From: Urinicoccus timonensis
Lineage (GTDB): Bacteria; Bacillota; Clostridia; Tissierellales; Peptoniphilaceae
Assembly: GCF_900232945.1 (NCBI RefSeq)
Contig: NZ_OCTU01000001.1
Coordinates: 1 to 39,217, forward strand
Reading direction: 5' to 3'
Length of the DNA: 39,217 bases
Position 1 is the first letter of the stretch; the number at the start of each line of letters is the position of its first letter. A program made the position numbers and the translations under genes. Shown one piece after another: positions 14,901 to 22,978 of the stretch. The notes under the pieces were generated by a model. It did not search any database and was not told where the DNA came from. It saw only the letters and a program-made list of their open reading frames with translations.

Positions 14901-17815
14901 TAACTCCTGGTCAAGAAGGAGAAAATACAAAGACTTGGACCATTGTTAATTCAGAAAAAGTTGGAGAACCAAAAGTTGAAATAAAAAATCCAGTAGATGC
15001 AGTCATTAAAGTAGGCCAAAAAGACTACACAGGAACTGTGACAAACACCGTAACCAAAGAAATACCTTTCACTGTGAAGGTTGTAGAAAATCCGGAACTA
15101 GAAGCCGGTAAATCTAATGTGAAGCAAAAAGGAGTTGCAGGTTCTAAGACCTTTGAATACTCTGGAGAAATCTTTAATGGAGAGTTAAAAGAAGGTTCTA
15201 AATTTACAGAAAAAGAACTTACTAACAAGTATGTAGCACCAACTGAGCACATTATAGAAATTGGTACAAAGCCTGCAAAAAACAGTGAAACTGTAACAAA
15301 TGAGGTTGATGTAGAAGTTACCTATGTATATGACAATACTAAGGACATAGGTTACCTCAAAGTGGAAGACCTTGTAAAAGGCAAGGTTACAACAGTTGTT
15401 GAAAATGAATATGATCCTAAGACCGGCGAAATTAAAACTGTAGAAAAAACAGTTGTAGAACCAGGAACTAGAAAAGTTATTGTTGGAACTAAAAATAAAT
15501 CTGGGGAATTTAAAGAAGAAATTAATAAAATTATTCCTTATGAAACAGAAATAGTTTTTGATAATACCCTTAAAGCTGGACAAAAAGAAACTGTGCAAAC
15601 AGGAGAAAATGGTCAAACTACTCAAACAATTACCAGAACAATTGTTAATGGCGAGGTTACAAAGGAAGAAAAATCTGAAGTAACTACAACCAAAGAAGTT
15701 AAAAACCAAATTATAAGAGTCGGCACTATGACTGATGGAAAGCACTCTTATACAGAAAAACTTCCATTTAAGTATGAAATCGAATATGATGAAAACTTAA
15801 AGGCCGGAGAATATGTTATTGATGTTGAAGGCAAAGATGGATCTAAAACCACTGAATGGACTATCAAAAACTCTGAAGTAGTTGAAGGCTCTGCTAGTGT
15901 AACAGAACATACACCGGCAACCAATGCTAAGATAAGAGTTGGAAAGAAAGACTTCACAGGAAATGTAAGCCACGAAGTGACAGAAGAAATTCCTTATGAT
16001 GTTGTTATCGAAGAAGACCCGAATATGATAGCCGGCACAAGCAAAGTAGTTACAGAAGGTAAGGCCGGATCTAAAACAACAAAATACACTCAAGGAATTA
16101 AAAACGGCGAGGCTGATGGACAGCTTCAATCTGAAGTGACTTCAACAACAAATCCTGTCCAACAAGTAATCAAGGTTGGTACAAAGCCGGCTGAAAACAA
16201 AAAAGATTATTCAAAAGACGTAAATGTTAAGGTTGAATATGAATATAATCCAAATCTTGACAAAGGTGTAGTTCAAGTTGGCGAGTTGACCAAGGGCAAG
16301 GTTGAAACAAAGATTGTTAATAAATACGATCCAAAGACAGGGGAAGTGACAACTACTGAAGAAGAAATAGTCACAGAAGCCACTCAAAAGATTGTTGTAG
16401 GTACAAAAGACTTTACAGGAACTTACAAGTATGAAAAAACTTGTCCACTACCATTTGAAGTAGAAATTAAAGAAGATCCAAATCTTGCTAAAGGTGAAAA
16501 AGTAGTTGATCAAGAAGGCCAAGCCGGATCTAAGACAACTTACTATGAACAAGATATTAAAGATGGTCAGCCAGATGGAGAAGCTAGGGAACTTACTGAA
16601 AAAACTACGACTCAGCAACCTAAGAACCATATTGTCCGTATAGGTACCAAAGTTGCAGAAAGCTCAACAGTAAAAACTGTAGATAGAGAAATACCTTTTG
16701 AAACTAAATATATCTATGACGATACTATGGATGCAGGGAGTGAAAAAGTTGAAAGTGAAGGAAAAGTTGGTAAGGAAGAAGTAACTATTACTACAAAAAT
16801 TACTGACGGAACAGGTGAAACTTCTGAAGAAACTAAAACTATCACTAAAAAAGAAGATAGAAAAGTTAGAATTGGTGTTAAACCTGTTGTTAAGACAGAA
16901 GAAATTCCATTTGATACAGAGTATGAACACGATCCAACTCTAGATGCCGGCAAAATTGAGAAAATTTCTGATGGCACTAAGGGTGTGGTAACTGTTACGA
17001 CTACTTTCAACAAAGATACGGGCAAACTTGAAACAAGTGTCACAAGAACTGAAGGAACTAATGCTAAGTATAAATATGGTTCTAAGACTGAAGGAAGCTT
17101 TAAAGTTGAATCTGAAATACCATATAAGGTTCAAGTAATCGAAGATAATACTTTAGATGCAGGAACTTATAAAGTTGAAAGAGAAGGTGTAGTTGGCAAG
17201 AAGGAAACTACAGTTAAAGTTAAAAACAGTAAAGAAGAATCAAGAGAAGATAAAACTGTTACTGAAGCTGTAGATAAGATTATCAGAGTCGGCACAAAAC
17301 CAACTGAAAATATGTGTCCAGTTCCTGAAAAACCAGAAACTCCTGATAATCCCAAAAAACCAGACCAACCAGGAACTCCAGATAAACCAGGAACCCCAGA
17401 CAAACCAAGCAATCCTGGAAAACCAGGAACCCCTGACAAACCAGGAAGCCCTGACAAACCAGGAACACCTGAAAAACCAAGCAATCCTAATCAACCAAGC
17501 AATCCTGACCAACCAGGAAATCCAAATAAGCCAGGAACTCCTGACAAAGCAAACACTCCTGACCAACCAGGAGAAAGTCCAGAAAATTCACGTCCTTCCC
17601 AAGAGTCTAAGGACCAAGGTCAAAAAACAGCCACAAGCCCTGTGGAAGAAGAGGCTCAAAAAGTCGGACACCAACAAAGACTTTCAAATAGGGACGATTC
17701 CAGGGCTCCACAAACCTTTGACCCAGGTGTCGGATCCTATCTAGGACTTGGAGGACTTGCCAGTGCAATGTTGGCTTTTCTAGCAGGCAAAAAAAGAAAA
17801 GAAGAAGACCAATAA
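11921..17815 (+). CDS. giant wall-anchored G5-repeat surface protein
   Basis: 1964 residues from ATG 11921 (AGGAG 5 nt upstream; the in-frame GTG at 11915 lies in the ribosome site). A long signal peptide with a basic lead and hydrophobic core ends near VYAAS (about residue 48). Then come a Gln/Glu-rich disordered segment (about 50-200), a non-repeated region (about 200-800) that may be the ligand-binding head, about 13 G5-type units (about 806-1796, each ending in a variant of IKVGTKP), a PDKPGTP stalk, and a C-terminal APQTF-hydrophobic-KKRKEED tail of sortase type. G5 proteins such as Aap/SasG form fibrils and mediate adhesion and biofilm. The sorting motif is not LPxTG. Only two cysteines are seen, in the tenth unit (TCPLPF) and after the last (NMCPVP). 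Monocistronic, with its own terminator. Confidence 0.9.
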   Translation: MSQDTRKNIDKKTRGKTPSMVPFSNEYVKKVLLGTAIIAGGVGLAGSPSPVYAASQDQVPAIVETVKKEAIASPQVQGEGKDQAVAESQGVEDKTQDQATESQAGETQVSAGKEKSNPNPEGPMDKEGIEALFNVDEIKAQAEENLELGEGNPAQAQRAGETAQAETTEPNYSEDEKKVGNYRESQMEPGQVDENGDLVSGGPTHNESNKPEMDFKDGVRYKTLEPGADSPDKKKFGIEIEIDKEKGQRTYTEIGFTNSGNLGGVLDAGSTPANDEGKKLAEGFKDPNYKAEANLDITNAGRQRNVNIGASEEDLKHINSTANDNTTMAWKGEYKVDNPNGLKATQGDSANFYFTVNPWPNENDKLQLMKLEGEYKDKVFVQGQEVDTGIKVENLDDNGRERLVGQVYNPNTGKVVPGASAYIDENGIVKVKMPKGALKQDASGKYVVDEESIFNTADYKGIQSLDVRFFARPRTKAEFENVATKNNESTFGNAQYTETGAGSATINHKGQDIEIDKQGIDRYDHYNLIGKFNLNLDDTRHYDQVFKDQQGNKLDEHSSTKVISGEDFSVQIQDPAEPGGTQKTGADMDGAYSRGEASGKLKEEFLDIANKQIADDLGVDYDEFITSDDYADKRWTVVGKSDNISKFTIRAPKQAKAGDFLALPVEYTYTNGSTDTHWFHFVVQESNNNRPEYLAEVGPQGNALVNKPIITESEEDLKKNQPKSYELIGDTFKDNKGNVWNVSIDQTTGAVTATLPTKLPGGKEINGGEKLTVPVRVNYTDQTTGEKKTEEIKAQFIATKQHKTLTNETTTSKIPFETKVEYDASLPEGYFQETQAGQKGELKISFVQDTLNGKKGIFQQDGTFKEGESKIVVETVKEAIPRIIKIGTKPASTTVEIPFDTEYEVDNNLEAGKTELINDGEKGEVTITTTRNDDGTITVNKNVTKEAKNKKIKIGTKTQGQIVDTDKIPFKYKVEFDPDFYTKYPNATENYKIVTPGQEGENTKTWTIVNSEKVGEPKVEIKNPVDAVIKVGQKDYTGTVTNTVTKEIPFTVKVVENPELEAGKSNVKQKGVAGSKTFEYSGEIFNGELKEGSKFTEKELTNKYVAPTEHIIEIGTKPAKNSETVTNEVDVEVTYVYDNTKDIGYLKVEDLVKGKVTTVVENEYDPKTGEIKTVEKTVVEPGTRKVIVGTKNKSGEFKEEINKIIPYETEIVFDNTLKAGQKETVQTGENGQTTQTITRTIVNGEVTKEEKSEVTTTKEVKNQIIRVGTMTDGKHSYTEKLPFKYEIEYDENLKAGEYVIDVEGKDGSKTTEWTIKNSEVVEGSASVTEHTPATNAKIRVGKKDFTGNVSHEVTEEIPYDVVIEEDPNMIAGTSKVVTEGKAGSKTTKYTQGIKNGEADGQLQSEVTSTTNPVQQVIKVGTKPAENKKDYSKDVNVKVEYEYNPNLDKGVVQVGELTKGKVETKIVNKYDPKTGEVTTTEEEIVTEATQKIVVGTKDFTGTYKYEKTCPLPFEVEIKEDPNLAKGEKVVDQEGQAGSKTTYYEQDIKDGQPDGEARELTEKTTTQQPKNHIVRIGTKVAESSTVKTVDREIPFETKYIYDDTMDAGSEKVESEGKVGKEEVTITTKITDGTGETSEETKTITKKEDRKVRIGVKPVVKTEEIPFDTEYEHDPTLDAGKIEKISDGTKGVVTVTTTFNKDTGKLETSVTRTEGTNAKYKYGSKTEGSFKVESEIPYKVQVIEDNTLDAGTYKVEREGVVGKKETTVKVKNSKEESREDKTVTEAVDKIIRVGTKPTENMCPVPEKPETPDNPKKPDQPGTPDKPGTPDKPSNPGKPGTPDKPGSPDKPGTPEKPSNPNQPSNPDQPGNPNKPGTPDKANTPDQPGESPENSRPSQESKDQGQKTATSPVEEEAQKVGHQQRLSNRDDSRAPQTFDPGVGSYLGLGGLASAMLAFLAGKKRKEEDQ
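14336..17310 (+). repeat. about 13 tandem G5-type repeats
   Basis: Protein units of about 70-85 residues follow the pattern (E)IPF-x-x-x-x-x-x-D-x-x-L-x-A-G, then a GxxG region, then IxVGTK. Units differ considerably (for example EIPFDTEYEVDNNLEAGK, KLPFKYEIEYDENLKAGE, EIPYDVVIEEDPNMIAG). Some carry VDVEVTYVYD or VNVKVEYEYN in place of IPF, suggesting a mixed order of G5 subtypes. Confidence 0.85.
17321..17590 (+). repeat. proline-rich PDKPGTP stalk repeats
   Basis: Short repeats coding for variants of PDKPGTP, NPDQPG and EKPSNP, about 85 residues long, link the G5 array to the sorting signal. They likely act as a rod or wall-spanning segment. Such DNA is prone to repeat-number change. Confidence 0.9.
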
Positions 17816-17860
17816 AAATTTCAAGATGGAAAAGACACAAATGTCTAACTTTTCTTCATT

Positions 17861-17893
17861 AAAAAAGGACGGGAAATCTCCCGTTCTTTTTTA
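17861..17893 (+). terminator. rho-independent terminator after the G5 gene
   Basis: GGACGGGA and TCCCGTTC form the stem around AATC, flanked by A-run and T-run. It separates the G5 gene from the Hsp70 unit. Confidence 0.88.
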
Positions 17894-18000
17894 TGTTTAA
17901 AGCTGGATTCTCTTAGAAAAAATCGAAAGAATATGGTAAAAACGTGGAATATACTGTATGATTAATTTAACAAACTATAAGAGTAAAAGGAGATTGAGAT

Positions 18001-19509
18001 ATGGAAATAGGCATTGACTTAGGAACGACCAATTCATGTGTGGCATATATTGACCAGGATGGCAATCCACAAATTATCCCCAATGATGAAGGGGGACGGA
18101 CTACGCCTTCTGTGATCTTTTTTGAAGAGGACCGGGTCATTGTGGGCAACCAGGCCAAGGAAGAGGCCCTGATTAATCCGGAAGATACCGTTTCTTATAT
18201 AAAAAGGCATATGGGGGACAAGGATTTTAAGTATGCCAGAAAAGATGGGCAAATTTTTTCTCCCGAGGACCTGTCGGCCATTATCTTGAAAAAGCTGAAA
18301 AAGACTGCAGAGGACTATTTGGGCCAAGAGGTGGATGCGGCAGTTATTACGGTTCCGGCCTATTTTAATGATGCTCAGAGAAAGGCTACCCAAGATGCGG
18401 CTAATATTGCTGGTCTCAAGGTCTTGAAGATTATCAATGAACCCACAGCTGCGGCCCTGGCCTATGGGGTAGGCAAGGAAACGGGCGACCAAACCATTAT
18501 GATCTACGACTTGGGAGGAGGCACCTTTGATGTGGTCATAATGCGGCTAGAAGAAGGGGAACTTCGAGTTTTAGCCACCAACGGCAACAGGCAGCTGGGG
18601 GGCTTTGACTTTGACAATGCTCTTTTGTCCTATGTCATTGACTATTTGGAAGAAAAGTATGACCTGGATGTCTATGAGGACCCCTATATCATTGAGGACC
18701 TCCGGGAAAGGGTGGAGGATGCCAAAAAGGCCCTGTCCACCAAGACCAAGACCAATCTTATTATCAATGTGGGCGGAGTCCGGGACCGGCTGGAAATTTC
18801 TCAGGATCTTTTTAATTCCATGATTGCTGATGATGTCCAAAGGACTTGTGACATGATGACCTTTACCCTGGAAGATGCTGGCTTGGACTGGACGGATATC
18901 GACAAGACCATCTTTGTAGGAGGGTCCTCCAGGATTAACCTGGTCCGAGACCGGGTGGAAGACCTGGTGGGGAAAAAGCCCTCTTTTGAACTCAATCCCG
19001 ATGAAGTGGTGGCCATCGGGGCTGCCATCCAAGCTTCCATCCTGGCCGGGGATGATAGGCCGGACCAAAATATTTCTGGCACCAAGATTATCGATGTCAA
19101 CTCCCACTCCCTGGGATTTGCCGCCCATAACGACCAAAATGTCTTGGTCAACTCCATCATGATTGAAAAAAACACCCCCCTACCGGCAGAGGTGACCAAC
19201 TCCTTTTACCTGATGAATGAAAACCAACAAGCCCTGGACATCAAGATTTGTGAAGGAGAGGACCAAGACATCAACTATGTCACCATCATTTCCGATATTA
19301 CCATCCAGCTGCCGGAGTCCCCGAGGCAGGAAAGAGCCGAAGTCCAAGTTACCTATTCCTATGACACCGACGGCATCATCCATGTGAATGTTTTTGACGT
19401 CACCACAGGAATCCTTATGCGGGCTGTGGACCTGGAAAGGCCCTCCAACCTGACAAAACAGGAAATTCTTGAAAAGAAAAATACCATATCCCAGCTAGAG
19501 ATCGATTAA
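18001..19509 (+). CDS. short Hsp70 (DnaK-like) chaperone without lid
   Basis: 502 residues against about 610 in DnaK. The ATPase domain is complete: phosphate-1 IGIDLGTTNSCVAY at the N-terminus, connect/phosphate region EPTAAALAYG, phosphate-2 YDLGGGTFDV, and adenosine motif VFVGGSSRI (seen as FVGGSSRI). A beta-type substrate-binding domain follows (about 360-475, NTPLPAEVTNSF and on), but the alpha-helical lid and disordered tail are absent after about residue 500. This is not the housekeeping dnaK: no grpE, dnaJ or hrcA is nearby and no CIRCE element is upstream. AAAGGAG is 7 nt before the ATG. It is the first gene of a four-gene unit with a J-like/TPR protein and a tandem AAA+ protein, and probably works with them. 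Confidence 0.9.
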   Translation: MEIGIDLGTTNSCVAYIDQDGNPQIIPNDEGGRTTPSVIFFEEDRVIVGNQAKEEALINPEDTVSYIKRHMGDKDFKYARKDGQIFSPEDLSAIILKKLKKTAEDYLGQEVDAAVITVPAYFNDAQRKATQDAANIAGLKVLKIINEPTAAALAYGVGKETGDQTIMIYDLGGGTFDVVIMRLEEGELRVLATNGNRQLGGFDFDNALLSYVIDYLEEKYDLDVYEDPYIIEDLRERVEDAKKALSTKTKTNLIINVGGVRDRLEISQDLFNSMIADDVQRTCDMMTFTLEDAGLDWTDIDKTIFVGGSSRINLVRDRVEDLVGKKPSFELNPDEVVAIGAAIQASILAGDDRPDQNISGTKIIDVNSHSLGFAAHNDQNVLVNSIMIEKNTPLPAEVTNSFYLMNENQQALDIKICEGEDQDINYVTIISDITIQLPESPRQERAEVQVTYSYDTDGIIHVNVFDVTTGILMRAVDLERPSNLTKQEILEKKNTISQLEID

Positions 19510-19528
19510 TTTCCCCAAAGGAGAAGAT

Positions 19529-20761
19529 ATGAAAAACTACTTTGCACTCTACCAAGTCAATCCCAATGCATCCGCCCAAGAGCTTAGCGACTTTTTTAAA
19601 AAAGAATTGCGGAAGTGGACCATGCGGGCCAATTCTCCCAAAAAAGAAATTCGAGACGAGGCGGAAGCCAAGATCAAGGAAATTTCAGAGGCCCTGGACC
19701 ATTTTAAAGACGAGGCCAGCAAGGCCGCCTACCTACAAGCCTTAAACCTCAACAACCAGCCCCAAGCCAACCCCACCCCCCAGCCTCAACCTAGGCCCCA
19801 GCCCAGACCCCAAGTCAACCCCCAAGGACAAGGTCAGCCGAATACCAACCAAATGGTGGAGAACTTAATCCAACAAGCCAAAAGTTTCAGAGGGGTCAAC
19901 GATGCCCAAGCCGTTAACCTCTTGACCCAGGCCATCAACTTAAACCCCAGGCATAGGGCTGCTTGGTTGAATCTTGGGAACCAATACCTGAGCATGTACA
20001 AGGTTGGCCCCCAGGGGGTGGAAGTCAACCTCAACCAGGAGGCAGAAAATGCCTATTGGAAGGTTTTTGAATTCAGCCCTAGGGACGTCCTAGCTGCTTT
20101 CAACCTCTTTAACTACTACAGGAATTGGAACCGACGGGACCAACAAAAGCAGATGTTTGACATCTTATATCCTCAAATCAAGGACAAAACTTCCAAGCCA
20201 GCCTTCCTTTATAGGGGGCTTATGAGCCTGGACCAAGGAAACTATGAAGATGCCGTAAATTGCCTGGAAGAGGTCTACAAGCAAGGCCCCGAAATCAGAA
20301 AAATGACCATCGAAACCACTGGGAACCCTCCAAGTTTTTATAGCACAACCTACTACAATGTCAAACGCAACCTAGCCCGGGCCTACCGGGGACGAGCCGA
20401 AGATTTTAAAGTCTATGGTGAACTCATTAGCCCAGAAGATGCAGACTCCTATATCTACTACATGACCAAGGCCAAGCAAGTGGAAAGCAGGGACACGGAT
20501 ACAGGTAACATTGAGAGTGCTCAAAGGTTAAAGACCAAGAAAGAATTCAACAAGCTCAAGGTCTTTGGCCTGGCATTTTTGGCCTGGGCACTTAGCGAGT
20601 CCTTACTTATAGGTATTATCCTGGGAGTCTTCCTCTACATCACCGACTCCACTCCTGGCTATGTAAAAAATCGCAAGGCCCTCTACAAGGCCCATCCCGA
20701 CCTCAAGGGCATCCAGACCAGGGCAGACTTTGATGCCAAAAGACTTGGGAATCGGTCATAG
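19529..20761 (+). CDS. degenerate J-like domain plus TPR membrane protein
   Basis: 410 residues. The first 70 residues (YFALYQVNPNASAQELSDFF ... EALDHFKDEASKAAYLQAL) have the helix pattern of a J-domain, but the HPD motif is replaced by a RKWTMRAN segment. A Pro/Gln-rich linker (about 75-105) leads to about three TPR-like units (LTQAINLNPRHRAAWLNLG; AYWKVFEFSPRDVLAAFNLF; FLYRGLMSLDQGNYEDAVNCL). A hydrophobic segment near residues 345-370 suggests membrane attachment, followed by a short tail. It lies 19 nt after the Hsp70 gene, with AAAGGAG upstream, so it is the likely partner of that Hsp70. Lack of HPD means normal stimulation of ATP hydrolysis is doubtful. Confidence 0.75.
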   Translation: MKNYFALYQVNPNASAQELSDFFKKELRKWTMRANSPKKEIRDEAEAKIKEISEALDHFKDEASKAAYLQALNLNNQPQANPTPQPQPRPQPRPQVNPQGQGQPNTNQMVENLIQQAKSFRGVNDAQAVNLLTQAINLNPRHRAAWLNLGNQYLSMYKVGPQGVEVNLNQEAENAYWKVFEFSPRDVLAAFNLFNYYRNWNRRDQQKQMFDILYPQIKDKTSKPAFLYRGLMSLDQGNYEDAVNCLEEVYKQGPEIRKMTIETTGNPPSFYSTTYYNVKRNLARAYRGRAEDFKVYGELISPEDADSYIYYMTKAKQVESRDTDTGNIESAQRLKTKKEFNKLKVFGLAFLAWALSESLLIGIILGVFLYITDSTPGYVKNRKALYKAHPDLKGIQTRADFDAKRLGNRS

Positions 20762-20770
20762 GAGGGGCTT

Positions 20771-22978
20771 ATGAATTTTGATGCGGCAGATAGACTGGAA
20801 TCCATCCTGGAAGAAAGGCTCCAATCCACCAGCCTGGACTCTTTTTTAAACTTTATCAAGAAAAAAGAAGAGGAAGAAGGCCCCCTGGAGGTCTTTTCCT
20901 ACTATCGAGCCAGGGCCTTTTACCAATATGGAGGGAAAAAAGATGCCCTGGAAATCCTCTTAACCAGTAAAAACAAGTCAGCCAAGGCCTACCTCCTCTT
21001 GGCCGAGATTTACTACCAAGACCAACAAGAAGATGCCCTGGAATCCATCCGAGAAATTGTGGAAAACCTCTATCCTGGCAGCCAGGAATTTAAGAAGATC
21101 AACTTTATGAACCTCCTCTTAAAAAGGGACTACCAGACCTTGAAAGACCTGGTGGACACCTATCCCGACAAGGGCTTTGAACTCTTAAAAATTACCTATT
21201 ATAGCAGGGTGGGGGACACGGACCGGGCCAAAAAGCTATCCAGAAAAATCCTTTTAAAAAGCCCCAACTCCAAAGAAGCCCAGGAAGCCAAACGGCTCTT
21301 GCAGGAGGCCAGGACGGCAGACCACCAGGCCCAGGAAAAGGAAGCTGGCCTGGAAGAGAGCCTAAAAAAGCTGGACGACCTCATTGGCCTGGAGGAGGTC
21401 AAAAGAGAAATTCGAAAGATTGTCGGCCAGGTCCAATTTGAAAAAAACCGGGAGCAGGCCGGGATCATTAATGAGAATAAACAATCCTACCACATGGCCT
21501 TTTACGGCAACCCGGGAACGGGAAAAACCACTGTGGCCCGGCTCTTGGGGGATATTTTTAAGAGCCTGGGCATCCTGGAAAAAGGACACCTGGTGGAAGT
21601 AGACCGGTCGGACCTGGTAGTGGGCTATATTGGCCAAACAGCTACCAAGACCCAGGAAGTTATTGAAGAAGCCCTGGGTGGGGTCCTCTTTATTGATGAG
21701 GCCTATTCCCTGGCCAGGGGTGGCGAACAAGACTTTGGTCCCGAGGCCATTGACACCCTGGTCAAGGGCATGGAAGACAAGCGAGACCAGCTTATTGTCA
21801 TCCTGGCTGGCTATACCGACGAAATGCGGGACCTTTTAAAGAAAAATCCCGGCCTCAAGTCCAGGATCAATATCGAAATCGACTTTGAGGACTATAGCAA
21901 TGAGGAGCTTTTGCAAATTGCCAACTATACAGCGGAAAAAAATAAATTTGTCCTGACGCAAGAGGGGCAAAAGGCCTTTATGAAAAAAATTGCCCAAGAA
22001 AAAGACCAAGAATTTTTCGCCAACGGTCGGGCGGCCAGAAATATTATCGAAGCCGCCATCCGGGAAAAGGCCCTGAAAATCGGCAATAAAAAGGTCAGCA
22101 GGGAAGAATTAACCAGGCTGGATGCCGAGGACTTTGGCCTGGACCTTAAGGCCCTGGAAGAAGACAACATCGAAGCTGCCCTGGAAGAGCTTAATTCCCT
22201 GGTGGGCCTAGAATCAGTGAAAAAGCAGGTCCAAGCCATCAAGGACCGGGCCCTTTTCAACCAACTCCTGGAAGAAAAAGGCATGACACCTCCGGCCCTT
22301 TCCTACCACATGGCCTTTACCGGCAACCCGGGAACGGGAAAAACCACTGTGGCTAGAATTTTGGGTAAGATCTTTAAAAACCTGGGCATCACCTCTTCGG
22401 ACAAGTTTGTGGAAGCGGACCGGTCTGCCCTGGTGGGATCCTATATTGGCCAAACAGCACCCAAGACCCTGGATGTCTGTAAGTCGGCCTATGGAGGCAT
22501 CCTCTTTATTGACGAGGCCTATTCCCTGGCCGATGGTGGTCCAAATGACTTCGGCAAGGAGGCCCTGGCTACCCTGATCCAGGAAATGGAAAACAACCGG
22601 GACAAGCTCCTGGTCATCCTGGCTGGTTATAGCCATGAAATGGGCCGACTCTTTGATCTTAACCCAGGGCTGAAATCCCGGGTGGGGAATATCATCGAAT
22701 TTCCCGACTACAGTGGGGAAGATATGGTGGAAATCTTTAATCTGACAGCCCAAAACGCCTCCTACCATTTAGAAGAGGAAGCTCAAGACCTGGTTAGGTC
22801 CTACTTTAACGACCTGGTCCAAAACAAGGACAAGAACTTTGGAAATGGACGGGAAGCCCGGGCCTTTTTTGAAAGACTCACCAGCACCCAGGCCTCCAGA
22901 GTCGTTCAAACCAGACCCGACGATATCTTTGCCATTAGCAGAGAAGACGTGGTCAAGACCCTGGGAGGTTGCCAATGA
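20771..22978 (+). CDS. TPR protein with two CbxX/CfxQ-type AAA+ modules
   Basis: 735 residues. An N-terminal helical/TPR-like region (about 1-190) is followed by two AAA+ domains of the CbxX/CfxQ (SpoVK, EccA) group. Both have GNPGTGKTTVAR Walker A (about 246 and 519), an R-S-(D/A)-L-V-x-x-Y-I-G-Q-T pore-loop region, LFIDEAYSLA Walker B, LAGY sensor 1 and NPGLKSR arginine-finger region. All catalytic residues are present in both modules, so both may hydrolyse ATP. Single-module relatives form hexamers that remodel protein complexes (CbbX on Rubisco, EccA with type VII secretion). Two modules in one chain imply internal duplication and perhaps a double ring. AGGAGGGG precedes the ATG; the DUF1294 start overlaps its stop. 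Confidence 0.88.
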   Translation: MNFDAADRLESILEERLQSTSLDSFLNFIKKKEEEEGPLEVFSYYRARAFYQYGGKKDALEILLTSKNKSAKAYLLLAEIYYQDQQEDALESIREIVENLYPGSQEFKKINFMNLLLKRDYQTLKDLVDTYPDKGFELLKITYYSRVGDTDRAKKLSRKILLKSPNSKEAQEAKRLLQEARTADHQAQEKEAGLEESLKKLDDLIGLEEVKREIRKIVGQVQFEKNREQAGIINENKQSYHMAFYGNPGTGKTTVARLLGDIFKSLGILEKGHLVEVDRSDLVVGYIGQTATKTQEVIEEALGGVLFIDEAYSLARGGEQDFGPEAIDTLVKGMEDKRDQLIVILAGYTDEMRDLLKKNPGLKSRINIEIDFEDYSNEELLQIANYTAEKNKFVLTQEGQKAFMKKIAQEKDQEFFANGRAARNIIEAAIREKALKIGNKKVSREELTRLDAEDFGLDLKALEEDNIEAALEELNSLVGLESVKKQVQAIKDRALFNQLLEEKGMTPPALSYHMAFTGNPGTGKTTVARILGKIFKNLGITSSDKFVEADRSALVGSYIGQTAPKTLDVCKSAYGGILFIDEAYSLADGGPNDFGKEALATLIQEMENNRDKLLVILAGYSHEMGRLFDLNPGLKSRVGNIIEFPDYSGEDMVEIFNLTAQNASYHLEEEAQDLVRSYFNDLVQNKDKNFGNGREARAFFERLTSTQASRVVQTRPDDIFAISREDVVKTLGGCQ

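Noticed and set aside
17321..17590. Short regular repeats that could look like a CRISPR array or, on the reverse strand, a collagen-like protein
   Set aside because: The repeats are in frame, code for PDKPGTP variants and lack unique spacers; the reverse-strand PGLSGVPG frame is only its complement.
17894..18000. CIRCE element (HrcA operator) upstream of the Hsp70 gene
   Set aside because: No TTAGCACTC-N9-GAGTGCTAA or close variant is present.
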